Positions 1-9,394 of a stretch of DNA of 64,000 nucleotides are shown in pieces (position 1 is the first letter of the stretch; each line of letters begins with the position of its first letter). Source of the stretch: Pseudomonas sp. JQ170C. GTDB taxonomy: Bacteria; Pseudomonadota; Gammaproteobacteria; Pseudomonadales; Pseudomonadaceae. The stretch is taken from NCBI RefSeq assembly GCF_035581345.1, contig NZ_CP141608.1:5238501-5302500 (forward strand), in the 5' to 3' direction. The position numbers were made by a program, and so were the translations under genes. Below the pieces are notes generated by a model. The model was not told the DNA's origin and searched no databases. It worked only from the letters and a program-made list of their open reading frames with translations.

Positions 1-552
1 GGTCGCGTGGCTGTCGGTTTTCAGTTCCCAGACGCTGGAGCGCCATTCGTAGCTGCTCTTGGTGCTGACGACTTTTGCCAGGTCCATGCCCTTCAGGCCC
101 GGGAAACCGCGAGCGGCGGCGATTGCAGCCTCTTCGCTGATGTTGTCGCCGGCCAGGATGCAGCCGTTCTGCGCGCCCTTCTCACGCAGGATGCGCGTCA
201 GGCGACGCGTGTCGATCCCGGCGATGGCAACTACGTTGTTGGCTTTGAGGTAGTCCGGCAGCGACTGCTTGTTGCGCCAGTTGCTTGCGATCAGAGGCAG
301 GTCACGAATGACCAGGCCGGCCGACCAGACGCGGTCGGATTCGGCGTCTTCCGGCGTGGTGCCGGTATTGCCGATGTGAGGGTAAGTCAGGGTAACGATT
401 TGCTGCGCATAGGAAGGGTCAGTCAGGATTTCCTGATAGCCGGTCATTGCGGTGTTAAACACCACCTCACCAACGGTCTGACCGTCGGCTCCAATGGCTT
501 CACCGCGAAAAATGCTGCCATCGGCAAGGGCGAGTATGGCTGGCTTAGTCAA
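1..552 (-). CDS. carA: Carbamoyl-phosphate synthase small subunit (partial, N-terminal 184 residues)
   Basis: This is the glutaminase subunit that supplies ammonia from glutamine to CarB for carbamoyl phosphate, the shared precursor of arginine and pyrimidines. The reading frame begins [15 protein letters not shown] and continues through the CarA N-terminal domain ([16 protein letters not shown], then [19 protein letters not shown]). The catalytic GATase half lies beyond the left edge. I choose a TTG start at 550-552 because GGGAGGT lies five bases upstream and no upstream in-frame ATG fits. The gene follows dapB on the same strand after about 290 bp that hold a REP hairpin and a terminator-like hairpin, so control by attenuation is plausible. 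Identity is secure. Confidence 0.95.
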   Translation of the reverse strand, partial: MTKPAILALADGSIFRGEAIGADGQTVGEVVFNTAMTGYQEILTDPSYAQQIVTLTYPHIGNTGTTPEDAESDRVWSAGLVIRDLPLIASNWRNKQSLPDYLKANNVVAIAGIDTRRLTRILREKGAQNGCILAGDNISEEAAIAAARGFPGLKGMDLAKVVSTKSSYEWRSSVWELKTDSHAT

Positions 553-597
553 GAAGACCTCCCGTAAATCAAGCCTGAAGGGGCGATCGCAGGTTGC

Positions 598-636
598 AAA
601 AAAGCGGAATGACGTATAGACACGTCACCCCGCTTT
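598..636 (-). terminator. Terminator-like hairpin in the carA leader (candidate attenuator)
   Basis: On the minus strand AAGCGG pairs with CCGCTT and ACGTCA with TGACGT, with one small internal mismatch. Six T residues follow directly. It lies about 45 nt before the carA TTG start and about 210 nt after the dapB stop. It could end dapB readthrough or attenuate carAB in response to pyrimidines or arginine. The structure is seen; the regulatory role is inferred. Confidence 0.6.
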
Positions 637-764
637 CTTCGTCGAATTATCTGCGCGCTTTTAGTGGACACACTAAAGCTGTAGCTTACAGAAAAACGCT
701 TTTTTGGTCTACCGCTGAAGTGCCTAGAAAACACAGGATTGCGACAAGGCGCATTGGGAGGGGC

Positions 765-836
765 TGTAGGAGCGGGCTTGCCCCGCGATTCGGTCGTCAT
801 GTCCGGAACCGATCGCGGGGCAAGCCCGCTCCTACA
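765..836. repeat. REP palindrome, two perfect 25-bp inverted arms
   Basis: Arms at 765-789 and 812-836 are exact reverse complements built on TGTAGGAGCGGGCTTGCCCC. A 22-bp spacer separates them. It lies between dapB and carA. It is the same family as the elements at 11418, 32391, 41567 and 62320. Confidence 0.9.
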
Positions 837-844
837 GTGGGCGC

Positions 845-1651
<807 letters not shown>

Positions 1652-1661
1652 CTATTCCTTC

Positions 1662-2786
1662 TTACAAGTCGCCGAAGAAGCGCTTTACGCCTTCAAACCA
1701 GCCATTGGCCTTGGGCGAATGGGAACTGTCACCTTCCAGCGAGTCGCGCAGCTCTTCGAGCAGCTCACGCTGACGGCGGCTCAGGTTGACCGGGGTTTCG
1801 ACCGCAACCCGGCACATCAGGTCACCGGCACCACCACCGCGAACCGGCGCGACGCCCTTGCCACGCAAGCGGAACTGCTTGCCGGTCTGGGTACCTTCCG
1901 GAATCTTCAGCTTGACCCGACCATCGAGGGTCGGCACTTCAAGCTCGCCACCCAGCGCAGCATCGGTGTAGCTGATCGGTACTTCGCAGTACAGGTGCTT
2001 GCCATCACGCTGGAAGATCGCATGCTCGCGCACGTTGATCACAACGTAGAGGTCACCGGTCGGGCCGCCGTGGGAGCCCGCTTCGCCTTCGCCGGAAAGG
2101 CGAATGCGGTCACCGGTATCGACACCTGCTGGCACCTTGACCGAGAGTGTCTTGTACTCTTCGATACGGCCTTCGCCGTGGCAGGAGTTGCAAGGATCAG
2201 TAATGATCTTGCCCTGGCCATGACAACGTGGGCAGGTCTGCTGAACAGAGAAGAAACCCTGCTGCATGCGCACCTGACCAATACCGCCGCAAGTCGGGCA
2301 AGTCGAAGGCGACGAGCCCTTCTTGGCACCGGAACCGTCACACGGCTCGCAATTGACCAGTGTCGGTACGCGGATGTTGACGGTAGTGCCGCGCACCGCT
2401 TCTTCCAGGTTCAGCTCCAGGGTGTAGCGCAGGTCGCTGCCACGCTGGGCACCGCCACGCGAACCACCACGGCCACCGCCGAAGAAATCGCTGAACACAT
2501 CACCGAAAATGTCGGAGAAGTTCGCGCCACCAAAACCGGCACCGCCGCCACCCATGCTCGGGTCGACGCCGGCATGACCATACTGGTCGTAAGCCGCGCG
2601 CTTGCTGGCATCGGAGAGCACTTCGTAGGCCTCGTTGGCCTCCTTGAATTTCTCTTCCGACTCTTTGTCATCAGGATTACGGTCCGGGTGATGCTTCATC
2701 GCCAGACGGCGATACGCCTTCTTCAGGTCCGCTTCACTGGAGCCGCGCTCAACTCCCAGAACTTCGTAATAGTCACGCTTTGCCAT
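1662..2786 (-). CDS. dnaJ: Chaperone protein DnaJ (Hsp40)
   Basis: DnaJ delivers unfolded substrates to DnaK and stimulates its ATPase. I start at [12 protein letters not shown] (374 residues); a longer frame upstream has no family support. The J domain contains the HPDR motif. It is followed by a Gly/Phe region (about residues 75-110) and four zinc-binding CxxCxGxG repeats ([32 protein letters not shown]). Then comes the C-terminal substrate-binding domain. It lies 209 bp downstream of dnaK; I see no convincing sigma-32 promoter of its own in that gap. The ribosome-binding site is weak (GAGTG). Confidence 0.98.
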   Translation of the reverse strand: MAKRDYYEVLGVERGSSEADLKKAYRRLAMKHHPDRNPDDKESEEKFKEANEAYEVLSDASKRAAYDQYGHAGVDPSMGGGGAGFGGANFSDIFGDVFSDFFGGGRGGSRGGAQRGSDLRYTLELNLEEAVRGTTVNIRVPTLVNCEPCDGSGAKKGSSPSTCPTCGGIGQVRMQQGFFSVQQTCPRCHGQGKIITDPCNSCHGEGRIEEYKTLSVKVPAGVDTGDRIRLSGEGEAGSHGGPTGDLYVVINVREHAIFQRDGKHLYCEVPISYTDAALGGELEVPTLDGRVKLKIPEGTQTGKQFRLRGKGVAPVRGGGAGDLMCRVAVETPVNLSRRQRELLEELRDSLEGDSSHSPKANGWFEGVKRFFGDL

Positions 2787-2915
2787 AAGTCTTTGCACTC
2801 TTGAGGACGTTCGGCAAACCTCTGCGCATTTAGCGCTGTGCCGCCAGCACCTGCCCCATGCCCTCCACGAGGCCTGACAGATGCTGTAGAAAATCGGGTA
2901 TTCCAGACACGCCAA

Positions 2916-2935
2916 CGCGGGAGCAAGCCCCCGCG
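2916..2935. repeat. Small GC-rich inverted repeat, REP-like half element
   Basis: CGCGGG and CCCGCG flank AGCAAGCC. This resembles one arm cluster of the REP elements seen elsewhere but with a shorter, divergent core. It lies between dnaK and dnaJ and may be an mRNA hairpin that separates their expression. Confidence 0.45.
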
Positions 2936-2995
2936 CGGCGACATCCTACCAGCCAACCACTAAAAAGCAGTCAACCGGCCGACAACATGCAGTAA

Positions 2996-4912
2996 TTACT
3001 TGTTGTCTTTGACTTCTTCGAACTCAGCGTCGACGACGTCGTCGTGCTTAGGTTCTTCAGCCTGCTGCGCGCCAGCTTGTGGCTGTTCGGCTTGCTGCTC
3101 GGCGTACATCTTCTGAGCAACTGGAGCCGACACTTTCGACAGCTCTTCTACCTTGGCATCGATGGCAGCCTTGTCGTCGCCTTTGATAGCGGCTTCCAGG
3201 GCAACCACGGCAGCTTCGATCGCAGTCTTCTCTTCGGCAGTGACTTTGTCACCGGCGTCAGCGACCATCTTGCGAGTCGAGTGAACCAGTGCATCACCCT
3301 GGTTACGGGCAGCGGCCAGCTCTTCGAACTTGCGGTCTTCTTCCGAGTTCGCTTCCGCGTCGCGAATCATCTGCTGAATTTCTTCATCAGACAGGCCGGA
3401 GTTGGCCTTGATCACGATCGACTGGGTCTTGCCAGTAGCCTTGTCCTTGGCGCCTACGTGCAGGATGCCGTTGGCGTCGATGTCGAAGGTTACTTCGATC
3501 TGTGGCACGCCACGTGGTGCTGGTGGAATCTCGGCCAGGTCGAACTTGCCCAGGGACTTGTTCTGGGCAGCCTGCTTGCGCTCACCTTGCAGCACGTGAA
3601 TGGTCACGGCGCTCTGGTTGTCGTCTGCGGTCGAGAACACTTGCGACTTTTTGGTCGGGATAGTGGTGTTCTTCTCGATCAGCGCAGTCATCACGCCACC
3701 CATGGTTTCGATACCCAGGGTCAGCGGGCTGACGTCCAGCAGCAGTACGTCTTTCACGTCACCGGCCAGTACCGCGCCCTGGATTGCAGCACCCATGGCA
3801 ACAGCTTCGTCCGGGTTGACGTCCTTGCGTGCTTCTTTACCGAAGAAATCGGTAACCGCTTTCTGTACCAGCGGCATACGAGTCTGACCGCCAACCAGGA
3901 TCACGTCGTCGATCTTGCTGACGTCGATACCGGCATCTTTCATGGCGATACGGCATGGCTCGATGGTGCGCTGAACCAGGTCTTCTACCAGCGACTCCAG
4001 CTTGGCGCGGGAGATCTTCACGTTCAGGTGCTTAGGACCGGTGGCATCTGCAGTGATGTACGGCAGGTTGACGTCGGTCTGCTGGCTCGAGGACAGCTCG
4101 ATCTTGGCTTTTTCAGCAGCTTCTTTCAGACGCTGCATGGCCAGCGGGTCACCCTTGAGGTTCATGCCGCTTTCTTTCTTGAACTCGTCGACGAGGTAGT
4201 CGATCAGGCGAATGTCGAAGTCTTCGCCACCGAGGAAGGTGTCACCGTTGGTGGCCAGAACTTCAAACTGGTGCTCGCCATCGACTTCGGCGATTTCGAT
4301 AACCGAAACGTCGAAGGTACCGCCACCCAGGTCATAAACGATCACGGTGTGATCGCCCTTGGCCTTGTCCATACCGTAAGCCAGAGCAGCTGCGGTTGGT
4401 TCGTTGATGATACGTTTTACGTCCAGACCGGCGATGCGACCGGCATCCTTGGTGGCCTGACGCTGGCTGTCGTTGAAGTAGGCCGGAACGGTGATGACCG
4501 CCTCGGTAACAGGCTCGCCGAGGTAGTCTTCGGCGGTCTTCTTCATCTTCTTCAGGATTTCAGCCGAAATCTGAGGCGGTGCCATTTTCTGGCCGTTTAC
4601 TTCGACCCAGGCGTCGTTGTTGTCAGCCTTGACGATTTTGTACGGAACCATCTGGATGTCTTTTTGCACGACATCTTCGTCGAAGCGACGACCGATCAGA
4701 CGCTTTACCGCGTACAGGGTGTTGTGCGGGTTGGTAACGGCCTGACGCTTGGCCGACTGGCCAACCAGGATTTCGCCGTCATTGGCGTAAGCGATGATCG
4801 ACGGCGTGGTACGCGCGCCTTCAGCGTTTTCAATAACCTTGACGTTGCCGTTTTCCAGAATGGAGACGCAGGAGTTGGTAGTCCCCAGGTCGATACCGAT
4901 GATTTTGCCCAT
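2996..4912 (-). CDS. dnaK: Chaperone protein DnaK (Hsp70)
   Basis: DnaK is the ATP-driven chaperone that works with DnaJ and GrpE. At 638 residues it has the usual length. The ATPase domain opens with [14 protein letters not shown] and includes [11 protein letters not shown]. The substrate-binding domain contains [14 protein letters not shown], and the C-terminus ends in an acidic tail with [12 protein letters not shown] prefer the ATG at 4912 over the GTG two codons upstream because GGGAGAG is then correctly spaced. A sigma-32 promoter lies directly upstream in addition to readthrough from grpE. Confidence 0.98.
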   Translation of the reverse strand: MGKIIGIDLGTTNSCVSILENGNVKVIENAEGARTTPSIIAYANDGEILVGQSAKRQAVTNPHNTLYAVKRLIGRRFDEDVVQKDIQMVPYKIVKADNNDAWVEVNGQKMAPPQISAEILKKMKKTAEDYLGEPVTEAVITVPAYFNDSQRQATKDAGRIAGLDVKRIINEPTAAALAYGMDKAKGDHTVIVYDLGGGTFDVSVIEIAEVDGEHQFEVLATNGDTFLGGEDFDIRLIDYLVDEFKKESGMNLKGDPLAMQRLKEAAEKAKIELSSSQQTDVNLPYITADATGPKHLNVKISRAKLESLVEDLVQRTIEPCRIAMKDAGIDVSKIDDVILVGGQTRMPLVQKAVTDFFGKEARKDVNPDEAVAMGAAIQGAVLAGDVKDVLLLDVSPLTLGIETMGGVMTALIEKNTTIPTKKSQVFSTADDNQSAVTIHVLQGERKQAAQNKSLGKFDLAEIPPAPRGVPQIEVTFDIDANGILHVGAKDKATGKTQSIVIKANSGLSDEEIQQMIRDAEANSEEDRKFEELAAARNQGDALVHSTRKMVADAGDKVTAEEKTAIEAAVVALEAAIKGDDKAAIDAKVEELSKVSAPVAQKMYAEQQAEQPQAGAQQAEEPKHDDVVDAEFEEVKDNK

Positions 4913-4989
4913 GTTCACTCTCCCGAAACTTGAATTTTGTTGCCGCAGCAGTGGTGGCTAACTGCGGTAATACCTGAATGCTTGACACC

Positions 4990-5018
4990 TAAATGGGGGC
5001 GCCCGAAACGATTTCAAG
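4990..5018 (-). promoter_or_regulatory. Sigma-32 promoter for dnaK
   Basis: On the minus strand CTTGAA is followed by a 14-bp spacer and CCCCATTTA, a close match to the RpoH consensus. The -35 element overlaps the grpE TGA stop codon, so dnaK can be transcribed independently of grpE. Confidence 0.82.
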
Positions 5019-5568
5019 CCTGCTCGTCAATCGACGGCGAAACCGCTGCAGGGGCCTTGCTGACCACGACCATCGCAGGGCGCAACAGGCGGCCATTGAG
5101 CTGGTAGCCCTTCTGGAACACCTTGAGCACGCTGTTCGGCTCAACCTCGGCGCTTTCCTGCATGGCCATGGCTTGATGGTGCTCGGCATTGAAGGGTTCG
5201 CCGTGCGGATCAATGGCCTCGAGGTTGTAGCGCTTGAGGGTGTCGTGGAACATCTTCAGGGTCAGCTCGATACCTTCGCGCATTGGACGAATGCTCTCGT
5301 CCTCGGCACTGGACAGCTCCAGACCGCGCTCCAGGCTGTCGATGACCGGCAGCAGATCGCCAGCGAATTTTTCCAGGGCGAACTTGTGTGCCTTCTCGAC
5401 ATCCTGCTCGGCGCGGCGGCGCACGTTCTGAAGGTCAGCAGCGGTGCGCAGGGATTGATCCTGGGCCGCCGCCAGCTGCTCTTCGAGCACCTGCACGCGG
5501 GCGTTCAGCTCTTGCGCGCCGGTTGCCTCGGCGTTCAGATTCTGTTCATCCAGCTGTTCGTCAGCCAT
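5014..5568 (-). CDS. grpE: Nucleotide exchange factor GrpE
   Basis: GrpE releases ADP from DnaK. The 184-residue protein starts [17 protein letters not shown]. It has a long N-terminal coiled coil (about residues 30-75, with [19 protein letters not shown]), then the beta domain with [21 protein letters not shown] typical of the family. GGAGAG lies eight bases before the ATG. It is the first gene of the heat-shock set and is preceded by its own sigma-32 promoter. A longer upstream extension was discarded because it would span that promoter. Confidence 0.97.
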   Translation of the reverse strand: MADEQLDEQNLNAEATGAQELNARVQVLEEQLAAAQDQSLRTAADLQNVRRRAEQDVEKAHKFALEKFAGDLLPVIDSLERGLELSSAEDESIRPMREGIELTLKMFHDTLKRYNLEAIDPHGEPFNAEHHQAMAMQESAEVEPNSVLKVFQKGYQLNGRLLRPAMVVVSKAPAAVSPSIDEQA

Positions 5569-5621
5569 AAAATCTCTCCTCTCGAATAGTGTCAGCGAGC
5601 TGTACTCGCGCTTCTGCCGGC

Positions 5622-5650
5622 TATATGGGGTCTTAAAACCCAGGTTCAAG
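5622..5650 (-). promoter_or_regulatory. Sigma-32 promoter for grpE
   Basis: On the minus strand CTTGAA, a 14-bp spacer and CCCCATATA match the heat-shock sigma consensus with identical spacing to the dnaK promoter at 4990. It sits about 55 bp upstream of the grpE start. Confidence 0.88.
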
Positions 5651-5738
5651 GGGCAGAAGAACACCGCAGACCGTTTCGCTCATAACCCATCGCACTCATA
5701 GCGACGCCTTGATAACCAAATCGACCTAAGCGCGCCCA

Positions 5739-5775
5739 TTGTCAGCAGATCGAAAAACACTGTATAAATAACCAG
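5739..5775 (+). promoter_or_regulatory. recN promoter with LexA (SOS) box
   Basis: TTGTCA at 5739-5744 and TATAAA at 5763-5768 are 18 bp apart. The 16-bp CTGTATAAATAACCAG at 5760-5775 fits the CTG-N10-CAG LexA consensus and covers the -10 region. The ATG of recN follows 24 bp later. Confidence 0.82.
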
Positions 5776-5799
5776 ACTTCACGCCTGGGAGCCGCCCCA

Positions 5800-7473
5800 A
5801 TGCTGGTGCACCTGTCCGTACACAACTATGCCATCGTCGAACACCTGGACCTTGAGCTCGCCCGCGGGATGAGCGTCATTACCGGTGAAACCGGGGCCGG
5901 CAAATCGATCATGCTCGATGCCCTGGGCCTTACCCTGGGCGATCGTGCCGACAGCGGCGTAGTACGCCCCGGCGCCGACAAGGCCGACATCCTCGCCACC
6001 TTCGATCTTTCGGATATTCCCGAAGCCCGCGCCTGGCTGGCCGAGCGCGATCTGGAGACCGATGGCCCGTGCATCCTGCGCCGGGTGATCACCGCCGAAG
6101 GTCGCAGCCGCGGCTATATCAACGGCACGCCCTGCCCGCTCGGCGATCTCAAGGCCCTGGGCGAGCTGCTCATCGACATCCACAGCCAGCATGAACACCA
6201 GTCACTCTTGAAGGCAGACACGCATCGCCGCCTGCTCGACGAGTACGCCGGGGCGACGGATCTGGCGCGCCAGGTCCAGTTAGCCGCCCAACGCTGGCGA
6301 CAAACCCGCCAGGAACTGGAGCGGCTGTCCAACTCCGGCGATGAGCAACGGGCGCAGCACCAGCTGCTCAGCTATCAGCTCGAAGAGCTCGACAACCTCG
6401 GCCTGGGTGAGAACGAGCTTGAGCAACTGGAGCAGGAACACAAGAACCTGACCAACGCCGAGGCCCTGTTCGGCATTTGCCGCCAGGTCATCGACCATTG
6501 CAGCGAAAACGATTCGGGCAACGTGCTCAACGCCCTCACCGCCAGCCTCAACCGGTTGACCGCAGTGCAGAATGCGCCCAAGGCACTTGGCGAGGCAGCC
6601 AACATGATCGCCAGCGCGCAGATCCAGGTTGAAGAAGCAGTCGGCGAGCTCAATCGCTTCCTTGATAACTTCGACGCGGACCCGGCTCGCCTGCAGCAAC
6701 TCGAAGAGCGCCTCGACAGCATCTATACCCTGGCCCGCAAACATCGGGTTCATCCCACCGAGCTGGCCAACCTGCAACAACGGCTGATGGAAGAGCTCGA
6801 AAGCCTTAACGCCAACGACGAATCCATCGAGCGCCTGGGTGACGAACTGGCCGCCTTCGCCCGCCACTATCAGGACAAGGCGGGCGAACTGAGTGCTTTG
6901 CGCTACCAGGCCGCCAGCCAGCTGGCCGGAGCGGTCGAGCAGGAAATCCAACGCCTGGGCATGCCCGGTGGCCGCTTCAGCATCGAGCTGCACAGCAACA
7001 CCAGTGACGACCTCTCACCCAACGGGCTCGAACACGTGGAGCTACTGGTCAGCGCCAACCCCGGTCAACCGCTCAAGGCTTTGGCCAAGGTCGCTTCCGG
7101 AGGCGAGCTGTCACGGATCAGCCTCGCAATCCAGGTCATCACTGCGCAAACGTCGCGCATTCCCACCCTGGTGTTCGACGAAGTGGACGTGGGCATCGGC
7201 GGCCCTACGGCAGAGATCGTCGGCCAGCTGTTGCGCCGCCTGGGCGAGCGCGGCCAGGTACTGACCGTGACCCACCTGCCGCAGGTCGCCGCTCAAGGCC
7301 ACCATCATCTGTTCGTGCACAAGGTGCGCAACAGTGACGCCACCCACACGGCCGTGGCCAGCCTCGGCAAGCGTGAACGCGTAGAAGAAGTGGCGCGGAT
7401 GCTGGGCGGCATTGACCTGACCAAGGAGTCCCTGGCCCACGCCCGCAAGATGGTGGTCACCAGCAAAGCCTGA
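5800..7473 (+). CDS. recN: DNA repair protein RecN
   Basis: RecN is an SMC-like ATPase that acts in double-strand-break repair. The 557-residue protein has the N-terminal Walker A motif GETGAGKS (near residue 30) and a long central coiled coil. The ABC signature ASGGELSRISLA and the Walker B stretch TLVFDEVDVGIGG lie in the C-terminal third. GGGAG precedes the ATG. It is divergent from grpE and convergent with fur. A LexA box over its promoter indicates SOS induction, as in other bacteria. Confidence 0.97.
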   Translation: MLVHLSVHNYAIVEHLDLELARGMSVITGETGAGKSIMLDALGLTLGDRADSGVVRPGADKADILATFDLSDIPEARAWLAERDLETDGPCILRRVITAEGRSRGYINGTPCPLGDLKALGELLIDIHSQHEHQSLLKADTHRRLLDEYAGATDLARQVQLAAQRWRQTRQELERLSNSGDEQRAQHQLLSYQLEELDNLGLGENELEQLEQEHKNLTNAEALFGICRQVIDHCSENDSGNVLNALTASLNRLTAVQNAPKALGEAANMIASAQIQVEEAVGELNRFLDNFDADPARLQQLEERLDSIYTLARKHRVHPTELANLQQRLMEELESLNANDESIERLGDELAAFARHYQDKAGELSALRYQAASQLAGAVEQEIQRLGMPGGRFSIELHSNTSDDLSPNGLEHVELLVSANPGQPLKALAKVASGGELSRISLAIQVITAQTSRIPTLVFDEVDVGIGGPTAEIVGQLLRRLGERGQVLTVTHLPQVAAQGHHHLFVHKVRNSDATHTAVASLGKRERVEEVARMLGGIDLTKESLAHARKMVVTSKA

Positions 7474-7493
7474 TGCCTTATCCCAGAAAGCAC

Positions 7494-7517
7494 AAAGGCG
7501 ACCCCAGGGTCGCCTTT
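7494..7517. terminator. Bidirectional terminator between recN and fur
   Basis: AAAGGCGACCC and GGGTCGCCTTT form an 11-bp perfect stem with a two-base loop. It lies in the 70-bp gap between the convergent recN and fur genes. The T tracts are short on both sides. Confidence 0.7.
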
Positions 7518-7543
7518 GATGCTGCGCAACAAGAAGCTATTGC

Positions 7544-7948
7544 TTACTTTTTCTTGCGCACGTACAGGACCAGATTATGGTCAACCAGCTCGAAACCGTG
7601 CTCGGCAACGATTTCCTTCTGACGCTTTTCAATCTCGCTGTCGAAGAACTCGATAACCTCGCCCGACTCCACGTTGACCATATGGTCGTGGTGGCCACCG
7701 TCGGCCAGTTCGAACACGGCGTGACCGCCGTCGAAGTTATGGCGCACAACCAGGCCAGCAGCTTCGAACTGGGTCAGAACACGGTACACCGTGGCCAGAC
7801 CGACGTCCTCGCCTGCCTCCATCAGCGCCTTGTAGACATCTTCAGCACTCATGTGACGCTGCTCGGTAGAGTCGAGCATCTGTAGAATCTTCACTCGAGG
7901 CAGTGTCACCTTGAGACCGGCTTTGCGCAGTTCGCTATTTTCAACCAT
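7544..7948 (-). CDS. fur: Ferric uptake regulator Fur
   Basis: Fur is the Fe(II)-dependent repressor of iron-acquisition genes. The 134-residue protein starts MVENSELRKAGLKVTLPR, the usual Fur N-terminus and length. It has the winged-helix DNA-binding half and then the metal site GGHHDHMVNVESGEVIEF. It ends in a lysine-rich tail and lacks the Cys pairs of E. coli Fur, as is usual in Pseudomonas. It is divergent from omlA/bamE with a 97-bp gap; transcript overlap of these two genes has been described in P. aeruginosa. Likely targets in this window are the siderophore genes at 28-37 kb. Confidence 0.98.
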   Translation of the reverse strand: MVENSELRKAGLKVTLPRVKILQMLDSTEQRHMSAEDVYKALMEAGEDVGLATVYRVLTQFEAAGLVVRHNFDGGHAVFELADGGHHDHMVNVESGEVIEFFDSEIEKRQKEIVAEHGFELVDHNLVLYVRKKK

Positions 7949-7972
7949 GGTCAGCTTTCTCGCCGATGCTGC

Positions 7973-8001
7973 TTCGCAGCTTCTCTGAATACGGGTATGA
8001 T
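7973..8001 (+). promoter_or_regulatory. Candidate sigma-70 promoter of bamE/omlA
   Basis: TTCGCA at 7973-7978 and TATGAT at 7996-8001 are 17 bp apart in the fur-bamE divergent region. Confidence 0.5.
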
Positions 8002-8045
8002 CGGGGTTTACGTTGTCCAGCCAAGATAGTGGAAGTCGCCCACCG

Positions 8046-8585
8046 ATGCAAAACACCAAGCTCTTGCTAACCAGCCTCACCTTCGTGGGACTGCTCGCAC
8101 TCGCCGGTTGCTCGTTCCCCGGGGTTTACAAAATCGACATCCAGCAGGGCAATGTCGTCACGCAAGACATGATAGACCAATTGCGCCCCGGAATGACCCG
8201 CCGGCAAGTAAGGTTTATCATGGGCAATCCGCTGATCCAGGACACCTTCCACACCAATCGCTGGGATTACCTGTACAGCCTGCAGCCTGGTGGCGGTCAA
8301 CGCCAGCAAGAGCGCATGAGTATTTTCTTCAACGAGAGCGACCAACTGGTCAGCCTGTCCGGCGACTTCATGCCAGGTGTGAGCCGCGACCAGGAAATCC
8401 TCGGCGGCAGCGGCGACACCAGCGTCACGCCAGTCCAGCCAGGCACTACCGCTGAGCCTGCTGAGCAGATCAAGGAAACCCCGGCCAAGCCAGGTTCCCT
8501 GGAAGAGAAGATCCAGCGCGAAGTCGATACCATCGAGACCATCCCGGTACCGACCCCTGCCCCACTGGAAACCTCGCCGCAGTAA
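8046..8585 (+). CDS. bamE: Outer membrane lipoprotein OmlA/BamE
   Basis: This lipoprotein is a subunit of the BAM complex that inserts beta-barrel proteins into the outer membrane; in P. aeruginosa it is called OmlA. The 179-residue protein has a lipoprotein signal with lipobox LALAGC (Cys22). The SmpA/OmlA domain follows, with [21 protein letters not shown] and [11 protein letters not shown] Pro/Thr/Glu-rich C-terminal tail is longer than in E. coli BamE. The start at 8046 is chosen because it places the signal peptide at the N-terminus. Confidence 0.95.
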   Translation: MQNTKLLLTSLTFVGLLALAGCSFPGVYKIDIQQGNVVTQDMIDQLRPGMTRRQVRFIMGNPLIQDTFHTNRWDYLYSLQPGGGQRQQERMSIFFNESDQLVSLSGDFMPGVSRDQEILGGSGDTSVTPVQPGTTAEPAEQIKETPAKPGSLEEKIQREVDTIETIPVPTPAPLETSPQ

Positions 8586-8600
8586 ATACTGCAGGCAAAC

Positions 8601-8627
8601 AAAAGCCCGGACATTCCGGGCTTTTTT
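8601..8627 (+). terminator. Rho-independent terminator after bamE
   Basis: AAAAGCCCGG, a short loop and CCGGGCTTTTTT form a classic stem and T run just downstream of the bamE stop. It can also serve the convergent rnfH on the other strand. Confidence 0.9.
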
Positions 8628-8645
8628 GTACCTGCATTTTGCGCG

Positions 8646-8960
8646 CTAGCGCTTGGCCTTCTTGAACACCCGCGCCACCTTGTCGGCGCGCTGCTTGCGC
8701 ACTTCCTTGGGGTCGATCAACAACGGCCTGTACAGCTCGATCCGATCTCCCTCGGCAACCGCCTGGTGTGCAGCGTCACTGACCACCTTGCCGAAGATGC
8801 CAAGCGGGCAAGCCTCGACATCGAGCCCTGGCACTTGCCCAGCGATACCTGACAAGCGCACAGCCTCGCGCAGCGTGGTACCCGAGGGTACCTCCACAGC
8901 CAATAGCCATTGCTGTTCAGCGGTGGCGTAAACCACCTCAATCTGCAGCAAGTCAGCCAT
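8646..8960 (-). CDS. rnfH: RnfH family protein (UPF0125)
   Basis: This is a 104-residue ubiquitin-fold protein. Its N-terminus MADLLQIEVVYATAEQQ, the segment CPLGIFGKVVSD and the motif LYRPLLIDPKEVRKQRA are characteristic of RnfH. The lysine-rich C-terminus is typical. Its cellular role is not settled; RnfH is often encoded next to ratA and resembles a toxin-antitoxin partner in arrangement. It overlaps the end of ratA by 8 bp, which suggests translational coupling. Confidence 0.9.
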   Translation of the reverse strand: MADLLQIEVVYATAEQQWLLAVEVPSGTTLREAVRLSGIAGQVPGLDVEACPLGIFGKVVSDAAHQAVAEGDRIELYRPLLIDPKEVRKQRADKVARVFKKAKR

Positions 8961-9387
8961 TGAGCTGTTTTGCCCGCTGACAGAAGGCATCGACCAGGGT
9001 ATTGGCGGCCTGGTTGAACAATGGCCCCAGGGTGGCCCGCACCAGCGGCCCGGCGTAATCGAACGACAGGTCCAGGCTGATCTTGCAGGCCTTCTCACCC
9101 AACGGCTTGAAGATCCACAAACCATGTAACTGATTGAACGGCCCCTCCTCCAGATTCATCTCGATGGACTGCCCGGGCACCAGCACATTCCGGGTGACGA
9201 ACTTCTGGCTCATACCGCCCTTGGCCACTTCCAGGCTGGCACGCATCAGCGTGTCACTGACCTCCAGCACGGTGCTGGTTGAGCACCACGGCAGGAACTC
9301 CGGATACCGCGCAACATCGTTGACCAGGTCGTACAGCGCCTGGGCGGGATAAGGCAGCAGGGCCGAACGTTGAATATGGGTAGTCAT
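8953..9387 (-). CDS. ratA: RatA-like START-domain protein (coenzyme Q-binding/ribosome-associated)
   Basis: This 144-residue protein belongs to the polyketide-cyclase/START family that includes RatA of E. coli and mitochondrial Coq10. It starts MTTHIQRSALLPYPAQALYDLVNDVARYPEFLPWC, the family N-terminus. RatA was described as blocking 70S ribosome assembly, whereas Coq10 homologues help respiratory quinone function. The sequence does not decide between them. It is the upstream partner of rnfH, with overlapping ends. Confidence 0.88.
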   Translation of the reverse strand: MTTHIQRSALLPYPAQALYDLVNDVARYPEFLPWCSTSTVLEVSDTLMRASLEVAKGGMSQKFVTRNVLVPGQSIEMNLEEGPFNQLHGLWIFKPLGEKACKISLDLSFDYAGPLVRATLGPLFNQAANTLVDAFCQRAKQLNG

Positions 9388-9394
9388 CCAGGTG

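Noticed and set aside
2787..2915. Longer N-terminus for DnaJ starting at 2915
   Set aside because: The extension precedes the invariant J-domain start [12 protein letters not shown] and has no family counterpart.
3044..4933. Very long open frame antisense to dnaK
   Set aside because: It mirrors the dnaK codon structure in a GC-rich genome, has no family features or ribosome-binding site, and dnaK is unquestionably coded on the other strand.
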